DNA of 47,367 nt from Parasphingopyxis sp. (GCF_028279465.1 NZ_JANQNS010000016.1:1-47367), one strand, 5' to 3'. Positions 17,926 through 28,639 are shown, counted from the first letter of the stretch. Numbers and translations: made by a program. The notes: generated from the letters alone by a model not told the origin.

Positions 17926-18957
17926 ATGCGATCAGCCATTTCCGTTGCCGCACTCGCGGTCCTGCTCGCGGGTTGCGAAACCATCCCGCAGCCCGATCCC
18001 GCGCGCGGCATTCCGGTGACGGCGAGCGCGCAGACCGTGCCAGTCGAGAGCACCGACGATGCCGCCGACGATCCGGCGATCTGGCATCATCCCACCGATC
18101 CCGCGCAAAGCCTGATCGTCGGCACCGACAAGCAGGCCGGGCTCTATGTCTATGGCCTCGATGGCGCGCGGCGTGGCTTCTATCCGGCCGGCCGCGTCAA
18201 CAATGTCGATCTGCTAACCGTGCGCCGCCGCAATGGCGATGCCGTGCTCGTCGCGGCGAGCGACCGCAACGACGAGCTAACCGCGCATGTCTCCCTGTTC
18301 TGGCTCGATCCGGGCAGCGGCGCGCTTGCACCGGCGGGCCGCATCGAGGCCGGGCCGGGCGAGGGTTACGGCTTCTGCATGGCGCTGGCGCCGGACGGCC
18401 TCGTGCACACCTTCCTCAACACCAAGGAAGGCACGATCTATCATCAGCGGCTGGACTGGATCGACGGAATCCAAGTGCGTGACACCCGCACCATGACCGT
18501 GCCGACCCAGCCCGAAGGCTGCGTCGTCGACGGGCGCAACGGCACACTCTATGTCGGCGAAGAGGCGGCGGGCGTCTGGCGCTTCGATCTTGAAACGGGC
18601 GAGGGCGAACTCGTCATCCGCACCGATGGCGACCGGCTGGTGGCCGATGTCGAGGGGCTCGCACTCGCGCCGGCGGGCGAAGATGGCGGTTACCTGATCG
18701 CCTCGAGCCAGGGCGACCACGCCTTCGCCGTCTATCGGTTGCCGGATTTCGGCTATGTGGGCCGCTTCTATATCGCCGATAGCGAAACGATCGACGGGGT
18801 GACGGAAACCGACGGCATCGAATTGAGCCTCGCCAATTTCGGCCCCGCCTTCCCGAACGGCCTGTTCGTCGTCCAGGACGGCCACACCCCCTCGCGGCGG
18901 CAGAATTTCAAGCTGGTGGATTGGGGGCGGGTGATCGGGGCGCTGGGTTTGGAATAG
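17926..18957 (+). CDS. Beta-propeller phytase lipoprotein
   Basis: A 343-residue protein with a lipoprotein signal peptide (ALAVLLAGC, Cys17). The mature part is a beta-propeller phytase: DDAADDPAIWHHPTDPAQS, IVGTDKQAGLYVYGLDG, NNVDLL, GYGFCMA, QPEGCVVD, VADVEGLAL and TDGIELS. The acidic residues in these motifs correspond to the calcium and phosphate sites of the family. It would release phosphate from inositol hexakisphosphate at the cell surface or in the periplasm. GAGG precedes the ATG, and only 14 bases separate it from the TonB receptor, so the two are an operon. Linked phytase and TonB receptor genes are known in aquatic alphaproteobacteria. Confidence 0.9.
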   Translation: MRSAISVAALAVLLAGCETIPQPDPARGIPVTASAQTVPVESTDDAADDPAIWHHPTDPAQSLIVGTDKQAGLYVYGLDGARRGFYPAGRVNNVDLLTVRRRNGDAVLVAASDRNDELTAHVSLFWLDPGSGALAPAGRIEAGPGEGYGFCMALAPDGLVHTFLNTKEGTIYHQRLDWIDGIQVRDTRTMTVPTQPEGCVVDGRNGTLYVGEEAAGVWRFDLETGEGELVIRTDGDRLVADVEGLALAPAGEDGGYLIASSQGDHAFAVYRLPDFGYVGRFYIADSETIDGVTETDGIELSLANFGPAFPNGLFVVQDGHTPSRRQNFKLVDWGRVIGALGLE

Positions 18958-18970
18958 CTGAGAAGACGCT

Positions 18971-19139
18971 CCCTCTCCCCTTGTGGGAGAGGGATGTGGA
19001 GGCTTGGTCCGACCGTGTCGGGCCTAGTCGCAGCCGGGTTAGGGGTATGATTTCACGATGACGCGAAACCCCTCATCCAAGTTCGCCTAGGCGTGTTCCA
19101 CGCCAAGGCTTTCTATCCTTCTCCCACAAGGGGAGAAGG
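18971..19139. repeat. Hairpin-ended intergenic repeat, copy 1 (outside the GTA)
   Basis: A 169-bp unit between the convergent phytase and symporter genes. It begins with a hairpin of CCCTCTCCC/GGGAGAGGG arms (18971-18993) and ends with CCTTCTCCC/GGGAGAAGG arms (19117-19139). Both ends have the same centre, CTTGT on the left and its complement ACAAG on the right. An inner imperfect inverted pair (GGCCTAGTCGCAG and CATCCAAGTTCGCCTAGGC) lies between. It is the same family as the copies at 34773-39163. Confidence 0.8.
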
Positions 19140-19146
19140 AAGGTCT

Positions 19147-20703
<1,557 letters not shown>

Positions 20704-20817
20704 CAACTCACTCCCCGAAACCGTTATCGTTGCGGGCCGGGAGCTTTAGCGGAAGCCGGAGTGATGTAAACCGCGGGGTGGGGGAGGGAGGGATTGATGC
20801 CACGTGTCACATAAGCC

Positions 20818-23800
20818 ATGGGAAACCATGAGGGAGCTCCGCACACAAAAGTGAATATCGACCAACTTGTTGAAAAATGGCTGACGAAGGAGCGGGCCGG
20901 AGAACGCGCTGAATATCAGCAATTCCTGACCGAATTCTGTCAGGCCATCGACGTCCCGACGCCCGGCGACGATGGGATTCCTGCTGAGGACTATCGGTTC
21001 GAAGCCCCGGTTGTATCGGAAGCGGCTTTTGGCACGAAGGGCACGCATCGGATCGATCTGTACCGTCGCAATCACTTCATTCTCGAAGCGAAACAGAGTC
21101 AGCTGGCCGAGGGCGAAGAAGCGCCGGAAGAACCGCCAGCCGAGCCCGCCGAAACGGCCTATGATCTCTTTGGCAATCCGGTCGGCGTGCACGATACCGC
21201 CGGAAAGGCGCGGCCGCGCTATGACCGGTTGATGTCCGATGCCCGCGTTCAGGCGGAGCGCTATGCGCTGGCGCTGCCCGGCGATCACAAGGCCCCGCCC
21301 TTTCTGATTGTCTGCGATATCGGTAGGGCGTTCGAGCTCTATTTCGACTATTCGGGGAACGGGCGGGGCTATGGCTTCTTCCCGGATCAGCAAAGCTATC
21401 GCCTCGCGCTCGAAGACCTCCAAAGCACTGAAAAGCTTCGCGGCACCAAACTCACGCCGCGTGACACGCTGGTTGCAATCTGGACCGATCCGGCCGGCAT
21501 AGACCCGCGCCTGGTTTCGGCGGAAGTGACGCGCGATGTCGCGATGCGGCTGTCGCGCGTGGCCGAACGGCTCGAAAAGGATCAGCGCGCTGCCAATCCT
21601 GACGGGCTGGAAACCGAACTGGCGCTCGGCATCGAAGCGACCTCGCTCTTTCTCATGCGGATGCTGTTCTGCATGTTCGCGGAGGATGTTGGGCTCCTGC
21701 CGCAAGAGAGTTTCAAGCGGTTTCTCGCGGATGCGCGCAAACGTTCGGATCAGTTCTGGCGCAGCGGTCTTCACGATCTCTGGTCGAAGATGGACGAGGC
21801 CGAAGAAACCAATCGCTACTGGTCGTTCGGCGATGCGATTGTCAGTTATTTCAACGGCAATCTCTTCGCCTCGGCCCAGGTGTTCGACGTGCCCCAAGAG
21901 TTCAAGGGCGAATTGCTTGAGGCGGCGAAGAAAGACTGGCGCGCGGTTGAGCCCGCCATCTTCGGCACGCTACTCGAGCAAGTGCTGACCGAAGGCGATC
22001 GCTCGAAGCTCGGCGCGCATTATACGCCGCGCCTCTATGTCGAGCGGCTGGTTGATGCGACGATCATGGACGTGCTGCGCCCCGAATGGGAGGCTGTGCG
22101 GGACGATGTGCGCATGCTGATCGAAAAGGACGAACGCGATCGGGCGCTCGATAAACTGCGGGCGTTCCGCGACCGGCTGGCCGCCGTCCGTGTGCTCGAT
22201 CCGGCCTGCGGCACGGGCAACTTTCTCTATGTTGCGATGGAGCAGCTTTTGCGGCTCGAAGGCGAGGCGATCCAGCTCGCCGCCGAACTCGATCACAAGC
22301 TGAAACCCGAAGTGCATCCCAATGGCTTTTTGGGCCTTGAGCTCAATCCGCGCGCGGCCGTGATCGCCGAACTCGTGCTCTGGATCGGCTGGCTGCGCCA
22401 TCGCCTCGCCAACCATCCCGACGCTATCGGCGAGCCGGTGCTGCCAACGCTGACCAATATCAACGAAGGCACTCATGGTGGCTTCGATGCTGTGCTCGTC
22501 AGGACAGCGACGGGTCAGCCTGATACCAAGAAACCCCGCCAACCGGCTTGGCCCGAAGCGGAGTTTATCGTCGGCAATCCGCCGTTTATTGGCGGCAAAG
22601 ATATCCGCGACAAGCTCGGCGGCGATTACGCCGAGGCCTTGTGGGCAGCCAATCCACGTGTGCCGAAATCGGCCGACTTCGTCGTGCAATGGTGGGATCG
22701 GGCCGCTGCCATGCTGACGGCCAAAGCCAGCCCGCTCAAGCGTTTCGGTCTTGTGACGACCAACTCGATCACGCAGGAATTTTCGCGCCGTGTAATCGCT
22801 AACTATCTGGGCGACGATACCCATCCTCTGTCTCTCGTCATGGCAATTCCCGATCATCCATGGACAAAAGCGACCAAAGATGCAGCCGCTGTACGGATTG
22901 CCATGACCGTGGCCGAAGCAGGAAAGATGGATGGCCTTCTCCATGAAGTGACCAGTGAGACGGCACTTGATACGGACGAGCCACATATCGAGTTGGCTAC
23001 CGTCGAGGGTCGGATAAATCCCAACCTTACCACGGGCGTCAGCCCCAATTTGGCGCAGTCGCTCCGCGCCAATGAAGGACTGTCATCACCGGGTGTCAAA
23101 CTTCACGGAAGCGGATTTATCGTCACAAAGAAAGAGGCCGCCGTACTGGGCCTCGGCGAACGTGAAGGGTTGGAGCGGCATATTCGGCCGTATCGCAATG
23201 GTCGGGATCTGCTGCAGCGGTCGCGCGATGTCATGGTGATCGATCTGTTCGGGCTCGATGAAAAAGAGGTCCGGCAACGTTTTCCGGAAGTCTATGAGCA
23301 TCTGCTCACTAAAGTATGGGAGTTTGAGGAGTTCAACAAACGCAAAGGCGACTGGGAAAAGAAAGGTCGCAAGCATAATCGCCGAGAGAGTTACAAGGAA
23401 TATTGGTGGATTCACGGCGAACCGAGAAAGGATTTGCGGCCAGCGCTTGAGGGACTGCCACGCTATATCGCGACCGTCGAAACCTCAAAGCATCGGATAT
23501 TCCAGTTTCTCGATGCCGAGATAGTGCCGGACAATATGCTCATCGCCATCGGGAGCGATGACGCATTCCATCTTGGCGCGCTGCAATCGGCGGTTCATGT
23601 GCAATGGGCGTTGCGCGCGGGCGGCACTTTGGAAGATAGACCTCGTTACAACAAATCGAAGATATTCGAGCCATTCCCGTTCCCCGATGTCACCGACGAT
23701 CAGCGTAAAGCCATCGCCGACCTAGCGGAAGAACTGGACGCGACCCGCAAAGCCGCGCTCGCCGAAACCGAGAAGCTCACCATGACCGAGCTTTATAATC

Positions 23801-24087
23801 TGCGCGAGAAACTGCGCTCGGGCGATCCCGTGTCGAAAGAGGAAGAGAGGCGCGCGACCAAGGCGCGCGCTGCCATCATCAACCGGCTGCATGAGCAGCT
23901 CGATCAGGCCGTTGCCGAGGCCTATGGCTGGGGAGAGGAATGGAAGGCTGGCGAGCTCGGTCCGTCCGAGATCGTAGCGCGGCTCGTCGCGCTCAACCAT
24001 GAACGCGCGGCCGAGGAAGCCGAGGGCCATGTCCGCTGGCTGCGGCCCGACTATCAAATCCCGCGCTTTGGCGCGAAAGAAGACTGA
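20818..24087 (+). CDS. Type IIG restriction-modification enzyme (MmeI-like, fused nuclease and N6-adenine methyltransferase)
   Basis: A 1089-residue single-chain enzyme. The N-terminal region (about 60-100) has RIDLYRRNHFILEAKQSQ, a D...ExK nuclease motif of the PD-(D/E)XK type. About 390-410 is KLGAHYTPRLYVERLV, the lead-in to the methyltransferase. Motif I is VLDPACGTGNFLYVA (about 460) and motif IV is FIVGNPPFIGGK (about 582), marking an N6-adenine methyltransferase. The last 400 residues form the target-recognition and helical regions. Such enzymes both methylate one strand and cut at a distance from their site, using AdoMet. No separate specificity, helicase or BREX/DISARM genes are adjacent, so it is a solitary defence gene. 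GGGGGAGGGAGGG lies far upstream of the ATG. Confidence 0.85.
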   Translation: MGNHEGAPHTKVNIDQLVEKWLTKERAGERAEYQQFLTEFCQAIDVPTPGDDGIPAEDYRFEAPVVSEAAFGTKGTHRIDLYRRNHFILEAKQSQLAEGEEAPEEPPAEPAETAYDLFGNPVGVHDTAGKARPRYDRLMSDARVQAERYALALPGDHKAPPFLIVCDIGRAFELYFDYSGNGRGYGFFPDQQSYRLALEDLQSTEKLRGTKLTPRDTLVAIWTDPAGIDPRLVSAEVTRDVAMRLSRVAERLEKDQRAANPDGLETELALGIEATSLFLMRMLFCMFAEDVGLLPQESFKRFLADARKRSDQFWRSGLHDLWSKMDEAEETNRYWSFGDAIVSYFNGNLFASAQVFDVPQEFKGELLEAAKKDWRAVEPAIFGTLLEQVLTEGDRSKLGAHYTPRLYVERLVDATIMDVLRPEWEAVRDDVRMLIEKDERDRALDKLRAFRDRLAAVRVLDPACGTGNFLYVAMEQLLRLEGEAIQLAAELDHKLKPEVHPNGFLGLELNPRAAVIAELVLWIGWLRHRLANHPDAIGEPVLPTLTNINEGTHGGFDAVLVRTATGQPDTKKPRQPAWPEAEFIVGNPPFIGGKDIRDKLGGDYAEALWAANPRVPKSADFVVQWWDRAAAMLTAKASPLKRFGLVTTNSITQEFSRRVIANYLGDDTHPLSLVMAIPDHPWTKATKDAAAVRIAMTVAEAGKMDGLLHEVTSETALDTDEPHIELATVEGRINPNLTTGVSPNLAQSLRANEGLSSPGVKLHGSGFIVTKKEAAVLGLGEREGLERHIRPYRNGRDLLQRSRDVMVIDLFGLDEKEVRQRFPEVYEHLLTKVWEFEEFNKRKGDWEKKGRKHNRRESYKEYWWIHGEPRKDLRPALEGLPRYIATVETSKHRIFQFLDAEIVPDNMLIAIGSDDAFHLGALQSAVHVQWALRAGGTLEDRPRYNKSKIFEPFPFPDVTDDQRKAIADLAEELDATRKAALAETEKLTMTELYNLREKLRSGDPVSKEEERRATKARAAIINRLHEQLDQAVAEAYGWGEEWKAGELGPSEIVARLVALNHERAAEEAEGHVRWLRPDYQIPRFGAKED

Positions 24088-24180
24088 ACCAAAGCCCTTC
24101 CCAAAAGCCCGTAAACTCCGCTAGATGCGCGCAAAACATATCGCGGGTCGCACTGGGACGGGGTTTTAGGGGGCGAATAG

Positions 24181-25968
24181 ATGGCGGACGATTTTTCGCA
24201 GGTCGAAGCTTTTGCCGGTCTGGACGAAACCGGGCGGCAGGCCTTACGCGAAGCGGCGGAGCGCATGCCGGTCAAGGGCGGGGAATATCTGGTCCGCTAT
24301 GGCGAGGAAGCCGATGCGCTGTACCTCGTCTCCACCGGGCGGTTTTACGTGCAGCTTTCCAACGGCCGCGTGGTTGCGGAGATCGGCGCGGGCGAACCGG
24401 TCGGCGAACTCGCTTTCTTCTCCGGCGGCACGCGGACAGCCGACGTGCGCGCGAGCCGCGACAGTACCGTCTTCCGGCTGACGCGCGAGGCGTACGACTC
24501 GATCGTCGCAAAACATCCGAAAATCGCCGACTCCATACTCGCGACCGTGTCCTCACGGCTGGCGCGGACGACGGCCTCATCGAGCGCCATGGAGGCGAAA
24601 CCCGGCAAGGTTGTCGCGCTGATGCCCGCCGCGGGATCGCAACTGCCCGAAGGATTTGCCGAGCGGCTGGGCGCGGCGCTCGGCCGGCACAACGAAACGC
24701 GGATCGTCACCCTTGCCGAGAAACCCGAAGGCGTGTCGGCCGATAGTGACGCGCTGAGCCAATGGCTGGGCGAACTGGAGCGCAAGGCCAAGCGCGTTAT
24801 CCTGGTTGCCGGCGGCGAGCGCGGCTGGGACCGGGCGATCGCGCGCAATGCTGACGATCTGATACTTGTCGCGCCGCTATTCGAGGAGGAATGCGACCGC
24901 TCCGATCTTGAGGATTATGCGATCCCGCTGTTCCTGCGCGCGAACCGGATGCTGATCCTGTGGCGCGAGCGCGAGGCGCAGGAGATTACGGGCTCTGGCC
25001 GCTGGCTCGACAGCCGCAATGTGAAGCTCCACCATCAGGTGCCGCTCGACAGCGAGGCGGCGTTTGCGCGGGTTGGCCGGTTCATGGCGGGGCGGGCCAA
25101 TGGTGTCGTGCTCGCCGGTGGCGGCGCGCTGGGCTGCGCGCATGTCGGCGTGATGCAGGCGCTGCTCGAAAACGACATTCCGATCGACTTTTACGGCGGC
25201 ACGAGCGCGGGCGCGGCAATGGGCGGCGCGCTGGCGCAAGGGCTGACGCCGGAAGAGACGATCGTGCAGATGCAGGACATGTTTATCGCCAAAAAGGCGA
25301 TGAAGCGGGTTACTGTACCGGTCCATTCGATCCTCGATCCGCGCGTGTTCGACGAGCAGTTGGAGCTGCGATACTCCAACAAGGATATCGCCGATCTGCC
25401 CTATAATTTCTTCGGCGTGTCGACGAACCTCTCTACCAACAGCGTCTATGTGCACCGGCGCGGGCCGCTCTGGCATGCGGTGCGCGCATCGGGCTCTCTG
25501 CCGACGATCCTGCCGCCTTTCATCACGCGGGAAGGGGATATTCTCGTCGATGGCGGCGTGCTCGACAATATCCCGGTCACGATCATGCGAGAGGCGAAGG
25601 CGGGGCCGAACGTGGTCGTCTCGCTGCGCTCGGATGCCGGCGAGGAGTGGCGGCTCGACACCAAATACCGCTTCCTCCGCTCGCGCGGAAAATTGCTGGC
25701 GGACGTGCTCTTACGCCGCAAACCGAAACACGAATTTCCGAGCATCGTTGAGATCATGTCGCGCTCGATGGTCGTCTCCAGCGCGAGCGCGGTGCGCGAC
25801 AATCTCAGCCAGGCGGACGTGCTGCTGATGCCGCCGATCCCCGAAACGATGAAGATTCTCGATTGGCATCTCGGCCGCGATCTCTCGGAATCGGCGCGCC
25901 AATATACCGCGCAACGGATTATCGAGCAGCAGGATCTGGCCGATATGAAGGACCCGTTGACCGCCTGA
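24181..25968 (+). CDS. cNMP-binding / patatin-like phospholipase (NTE-like)
   Basis: A 595-residue protein. Residues about 5-130 are a Crp-type cyclic-nucleotide-binding fold (GGEYLVRYGEEADALYLVST, GEPVGELAFFSGGTRTADV). About 140-290 is a linker domain of the kind found in neuropathy-target-esterase relatives. About 308-520 is the patatin domain with the oxyanion loop GGGALGCAHVG (313-323), the nucleophile motif GTSAG (Ser342) and the catalytic DGG (Asp457). It should hydrolyse phospholipids or lysophospholipids at the membrane, possibly controlled by nucleotide binding. AGGGGGCG precedes the ATG. It is downstream of the type IIG gene by 93 bp, but no nucleotide cyclase is nearby, so a CBASS effector role is not supported. 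Confidence 0.87.
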   Translation: MADDFSQVEAFAGLDETGRQALREAAERMPVKGGEYLVRYGEEADALYLVSTGRFYVQLSNGRVVAEIGAGEPVGELAFFSGGTRTADVRASRDSTVFRLTREAYDSIVAKHPKIADSILATVSSRLARTTASSSAMEAKPGKVVALMPAAGSQLPEGFAERLGAALGRHNETRIVTLAEKPEGVSADSDALSQWLGELERKAKRVILVAGGERGWDRAIARNADDLILVAPLFEEECDRSDLEDYAIPLFLRANRMLILWREREAQEITGSGRWLDSRNVKLHHQVPLDSEAAFARVGRFMAGRANGVVLAGGGALGCAHVGVMQALLENDIPIDFYGGTSAGAAMGGALAQGLTPEETIVQMQDMFIAKKAMKRVTVPVHSILDPRVFDEQLELRYSNKDIADLPYNFFGVSTNLSTNSVYVHRRGPLWHAVRASGSLPTILPPFITREGDILVDGGVLDNIPVTIMREAKAGPNVVVSLRSDAGEEWRLDTKYRFLRSRGKLLADVLLRRKPKHEFPSIVEIMSRSMVVSSASAVRDNLSQADVLLMPPIPETMKILDWHLGRDLSESARQYTAQRIIEQQDLADMKDPLTA

Positions 25969-26002
25969 AAAAAGAAGCGGGCGTGCTGTGAGGCCGCCCG
26001 CT
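25968..26002 (-). terminator. Terminator downstream of the sterol desaturase gene
   Basis: The stem AGCGGGC (25976-25982) / GCCCGCT (25996-26002) is followed, on the minus strand, by a run of T from the GAAAAAAGAA tract at 25968-25976. It lies 33 bases past the desaturase stop codon and directly abuts the stop of the convergent patatin gene. Confidence 0.65.
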
Positions 26003-26034
26003 CCGAGGGGAGAGTGAAATCTAGGGTCCTAACC

Positions 26035-26874
26035 CTAGCGCGCGGCGGCAAGGCCTGTTTCCGCTTGCTCGGTTTCCGCTTCGGGCTTGGCGACCGATGC
26101 GGCGAAAGCGGCTTCATATTCGGGCGCTTCGGTCTTCATAAGCACGTCCCAAAAGCGAAAATAAAATCCGTAGTTGCGATTGAAATTGCCCGAATGGTGC
26201 ATGTCGTGATGGGTGGTCGTGCTGATCCAGCGGGTGAGCGGGTTTTTCAGCCACCAGCGCGCGTGCAGCTCGAGCCCGGCATGGCCCATCGCGTTGCGGA
26301 TAATCATCAACGCGAGAAAGGCGGTTATCACCGTGGCCGGGGTCGGCACGAAGAACAGCCAGAGCGGCATGAAGGCGACCATCACCAGCGCCTCGGGTAT
26401 ATCGAACGCATAGGCGGCGAAGGGCGTCGGCGTAACCGAACGATGATGGAAGCGGTGGAAGGTCTTGAACAGCTTCGGGTGGTGCATCATCCGGTGCGTC
26501 CAATAGAAATAGGCGTCATGTGCGAGCAGTATCGCTGCGAACAGCGCGAGATCGATGGCGAGGCCGTAGCTGCCCTGAATATCGTAGAGGATGCCCATCT
26601 GCGACGCGGCGACGATGAAGATGCCGACAAACACGAATATCGCGCAGGTGCGCAGCGAGGCGAAGAATTCGCGCCGGTAATCGGCCGAGCTCGCGACCCG
26701 TTTCTGAATTTGACGATAGGCCCCGCCGCCGCGCTTGGCGATCCAGACGATCGCGGCGATCACCGACGCGGCGATCAGATAGCGGCCGAAATCGAAGGTG
26801 ATCATGCTGGGTATATGCGCGATACCTACACGGATCGGCTCGGGCAGAAAGGCGAGAATTTCGTTGATCGGCAT
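26035..26874 (-). CDS. Sterol desaturase / fatty acid hydroxylase family protein
   Basis: A 279-residue inner-membrane protein with hydrophobic segments near residues 25-45, 75-95, 110-125 and 175-195. It has the three histidine clusters of the di-iron family: HDAYFYWTHRMMHH, FHRFHHRS and TTHHDMHHSGNF. These coordinate two iron atoms used to hydroxylate or desaturate a lipid chain or ring with O2. In sphingomonads such proteins can hydroxylate carotenoids, fatty acids or hopanoid-type lipids; the substrate here cannot be told. The C-terminal tail is charged and Ala/Glu-rich. ATG 26874 follows CATGGGAGAG. It is transcribed alone, with a terminator between it and the patatin gene. Confidence 0.88.
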   Translation of the reverse strand: MPINEILAFLPEPIRVGIAHIPSMITFDFGRYLIAASVIAAIVWIAKRGGGAYRQIQKRVASSADYRREFFASLRTCAIFVFVGIFIVAASQMGILYDIQGSYGLAIDLALFAAILLAHDAYFYWTHRMMHHPKLFKTFHRFHHRSVTPTPFAAYAFDIPEALVMVAFMPLWLFFVPTPATVITAFLALMIIRNAMGHAGLELHARWWLKNPLTRWISTTTHHDMHHSGNFNRNYGFYFRFWDVLMKTEAPEYEAAFAASVAKPEAETEQAETGLAAAR

Positions 26875-27117
26875 TGCGGCTCTCCCATGTGCGTTTGATG
26901 GGGCCGATGTGCCGGTCTGCAGCCTGTTTTTCTCGCCCGGCTTGGAACCAGGCTAGCCGGATTTCGAAATCGATAAGCGGAAAAGCGTCGGAATTCAGCC
27001 GATCTTGGCTAGGCAGGCACACTGATCTTGTGCCCTGCCCGATAGATCTCGGTATCGGATTTCGATATTTATCGTTGTCGCCCACCGTTGCCGAACTCAA
27101 CTAGTCACGCGATACTG
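26875..27117. other. Low-GC spacer
   Basis: These 243 bases separate the desaturase gene from the small unknown gene and are distinctly less GC-rich than the surroundings. No gene, strong hairpin or repeat was found. It presumably contains the desaturase promoter (transcribed leftward). Confidence 0.4.
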
Positions 27118-27465
27118 CTATTCGCCTACCCGGTGTTCCGAAATGAGCCGATCATCAATGCGGCTGTAGCAGTATACTTTCGACCCGCCGATTGTTCGCG
27201 TCGTTGGTCTAAGCTCAACACATCGTCTATCTTCCAAATGCATAACGATCGGGAACAGATATTTATAGTCGTCCAGCAGCATGGGCTCTGCCCTAGGGTT
27301 CATAGCGTTGTATCGTCGAATCGAAGATTCCACGATTGATACATCGCTTCTGTAGTAGAAAGGCTTGCGCTCAAATTCTTCAACCTTGAGCCATAGCCAC
27401 ACGGAGAATCCCAAGGAAACCAGAAGAGAAATCAAAGTTATGCAAAAGTATATTTTGTATTTCAT
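27118..27465 (-). CDS. Small single-pass membrane protein, unrecognised
   Basis: A 115-residue protein with one N-terminal hydrophobic helix (YFCITLISLLVSLGFSVWLW, about 5-24) and a basic soluble part. The soluble part has IVESSIRRYNAMNPRAEPML, DDYKYLFPI and two cysteines (CVELRP and YCYSRID). It is probably anchored in the inner membrane with the soluble part outside. I recognise no family. GC is about 45%, well below the neighbours, and codon use is unbiased, suggesting recent acquisition. It starts 39 bases after the stop of the AraC-type gene on the same strand, so it could be read through from that gene. Coding is supported by the intact frame and the coherent helix. Confidence 0.5.
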   Translation of the reverse strand: MKYKIYFCITLISLLVSLGFSVWLWLKVEEFERKPFYYRSDVSIVESSIRRYNAMNPRAEPMLLDDYKYLFPIVMHLEDRRCVELRPTTRTIGGSKVYCYSRIDDRLISEHRVGE

Positions 27466-27504
27466 CCTAATTCCGATCTGCGCGAAATTCTCGCAAATGA
27501 CCGT

Positions 27505-28593
27505 CTAATCGATCTTCGCCGCGCGATACTGGCTTGGCGTCATATCCTCGGCTTCGCGAAACGCTCGGTTGAACGGGCCGAGCGAGCCGAATCCGGCGTC
27601 GAGCGCGATGGTCAGGATCGGCACGTCGCGCTGTTCGGGATCGGCCAGCGCCGTGCGCACCTCGTCCAGCCGATAGCTGTTGAGGAAGGCGGCGAAGTTG
27701 CGATGGCCGAGTTGCCGGTTGATCAGGCGGCGCAGCCGATATTCCTGCGTGTCGAGGCGATGAGCGAGCGCGGCGATGGTGAGGCCGTCCTCCCGCCAGG
27801 CCAGCTCGCTCGTCATATGTGCATCGAGCTTGGCGGCCAGCACGGTATCGAGTTCGGGCTTCTTCTCGTCGGCATCGCCGGATCGCTGCGGCGCGCCGAA
27901 CAGATCGGCGCGGTTCGTGGCGAGCATCGCTGTAGCGGCGGCAAGCGTGAGCAGGAAAATACCGAAGACCAGCCATGCCCGGGCGCTGCTCGGCGAATAG
28001 AGAAAGGCGGGCCGCATGCCGATTTCGGTGACCAGTACGATCACCGTGTAAAGGCCGATCGCGCTCATACCCCAGGTGCGAAACCGCCGGCGTTCCTCGA
28101 TCAGGTCTTCGCCCCGGCTGCGCCAGGCGACATAAAGGCCGGCCACCGCCATGCCGATGGCCGCAGCCCGTCCCGCGATTCCGGTCGGTATGATCCAGGG
28201 TTCGATATCGAGCCACAGCATCCAGGCATGCCAGTGCATGAGCCCGACCGAACCCGCGACCAGGGCCCAGCTGCGCCAGCCCGGCCGTTCGTCGGCGAAC
28301 CAGGCGCGCGCGAGCAGCCAGAACACGCCCGGTGCCGCGTTGGAACCGACCTCGAACGCCCAGTCGATCAAGGCCGGCGGACCGTCGATCCCCGTGACCC
28401 GGTTCGTTGCGACGATGTGGCAGATTACCGTTACAAGAAAGAGCATGCCGATCCGGCCGGCCGGCGCGTGCCGATGATCGCGCCAGAGAATCAGGGTCAT
28501 CAGCAGCGCGAGCCCGATCACACCGCCCTTCACGACCAGATTGAGTTCGTCCCAGCTCATGGGGGAAGGTGGTGTCAGAGAATTTTGAGTCAC
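27505..28593 (-). CDS. AraC family regulator with N-terminal membrane domain
   Basis: A 362-residue protein with about seven hydrophobic helices in the first 235 residues (for example VVKGGVIGLALLMTLILW, GMLFLVTVICHIVAT, WLVFGIFLLTLAAATAML). It has a C-terminal AraC/XylS domain of about 100 residues with two helix-turn-helix units (GLTIAALAHRLDTQEYRLRR and PILTIALDAGFGSLGPFNRAF) ending in the family signature DMTPSQYRAAK. It likely senses something at the membrane and controls transcription. The first codon used is GTG; ATG 28560 is an in-frame alternative that keeps all helices. It is divergent from the GTA cluster across 160-170 bp, so its own promoter and the GTA promoter share that spacer and it is a candidate GTA regulator. 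Confidence 0.85.
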   Translation of the reverse strand: MTQNSLTPPSPMSWDELNLVVKGGVIGLALLMTLILWRDHRHAPAGRIGMLFLVTVICHIVATNRVTGIDGPPALIDWAFEVGSNAAPGVFWLLARAWFADERPGWRSWALVAGSVGLMHWHAWMLWLDIEPWIIPTGIAGRAAAIGMAVAGLYVAWRSRGEDLIEERRRFRTWGMSAIGLYTVIVLVTEIGMRPAFLYSPSSARAWLVFGIFLLTLAAATAMLATNRADLFGAPQRSGDADEKKPELDTVLAAKLDAHMTSELAWREDGLTIAALAHRLDTQEYRLRRLINRQLGHRNFAAFLNSYRLDEVRTALADPEQRDVPILTIALDAGFGSLGPFNRAFREAEDMTPSQYRAAKID

Positions 28594-28639
28594 GCAATCC
28601 CGCGCATATCGGGGCCTTGGGATAGAGTGGGGTCGGTTA

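Noticed and set aside
14993-17953. A 986-codon open frame antisense to the TonB receptor gene
   Set aside because: High GC with strong third-position bias keeps the antisense frame free of stops. The translated product is Arg/Glu/Ile-rich with no domain, signal or ribosome site, whereas the + strand protein has clear receptor features.
24181-25968. Patatin plus nucleotide-binding domain as a CBASS effector, with the adjacent type IIG gene as a defence island
   Set aside because: No CD-NTase, HORMA/Trip13 or ubiquitin-like partner is adjacent. The Crp-type domain with NTE-like architecture is widespread as a chromosomal housekeeping lipase.
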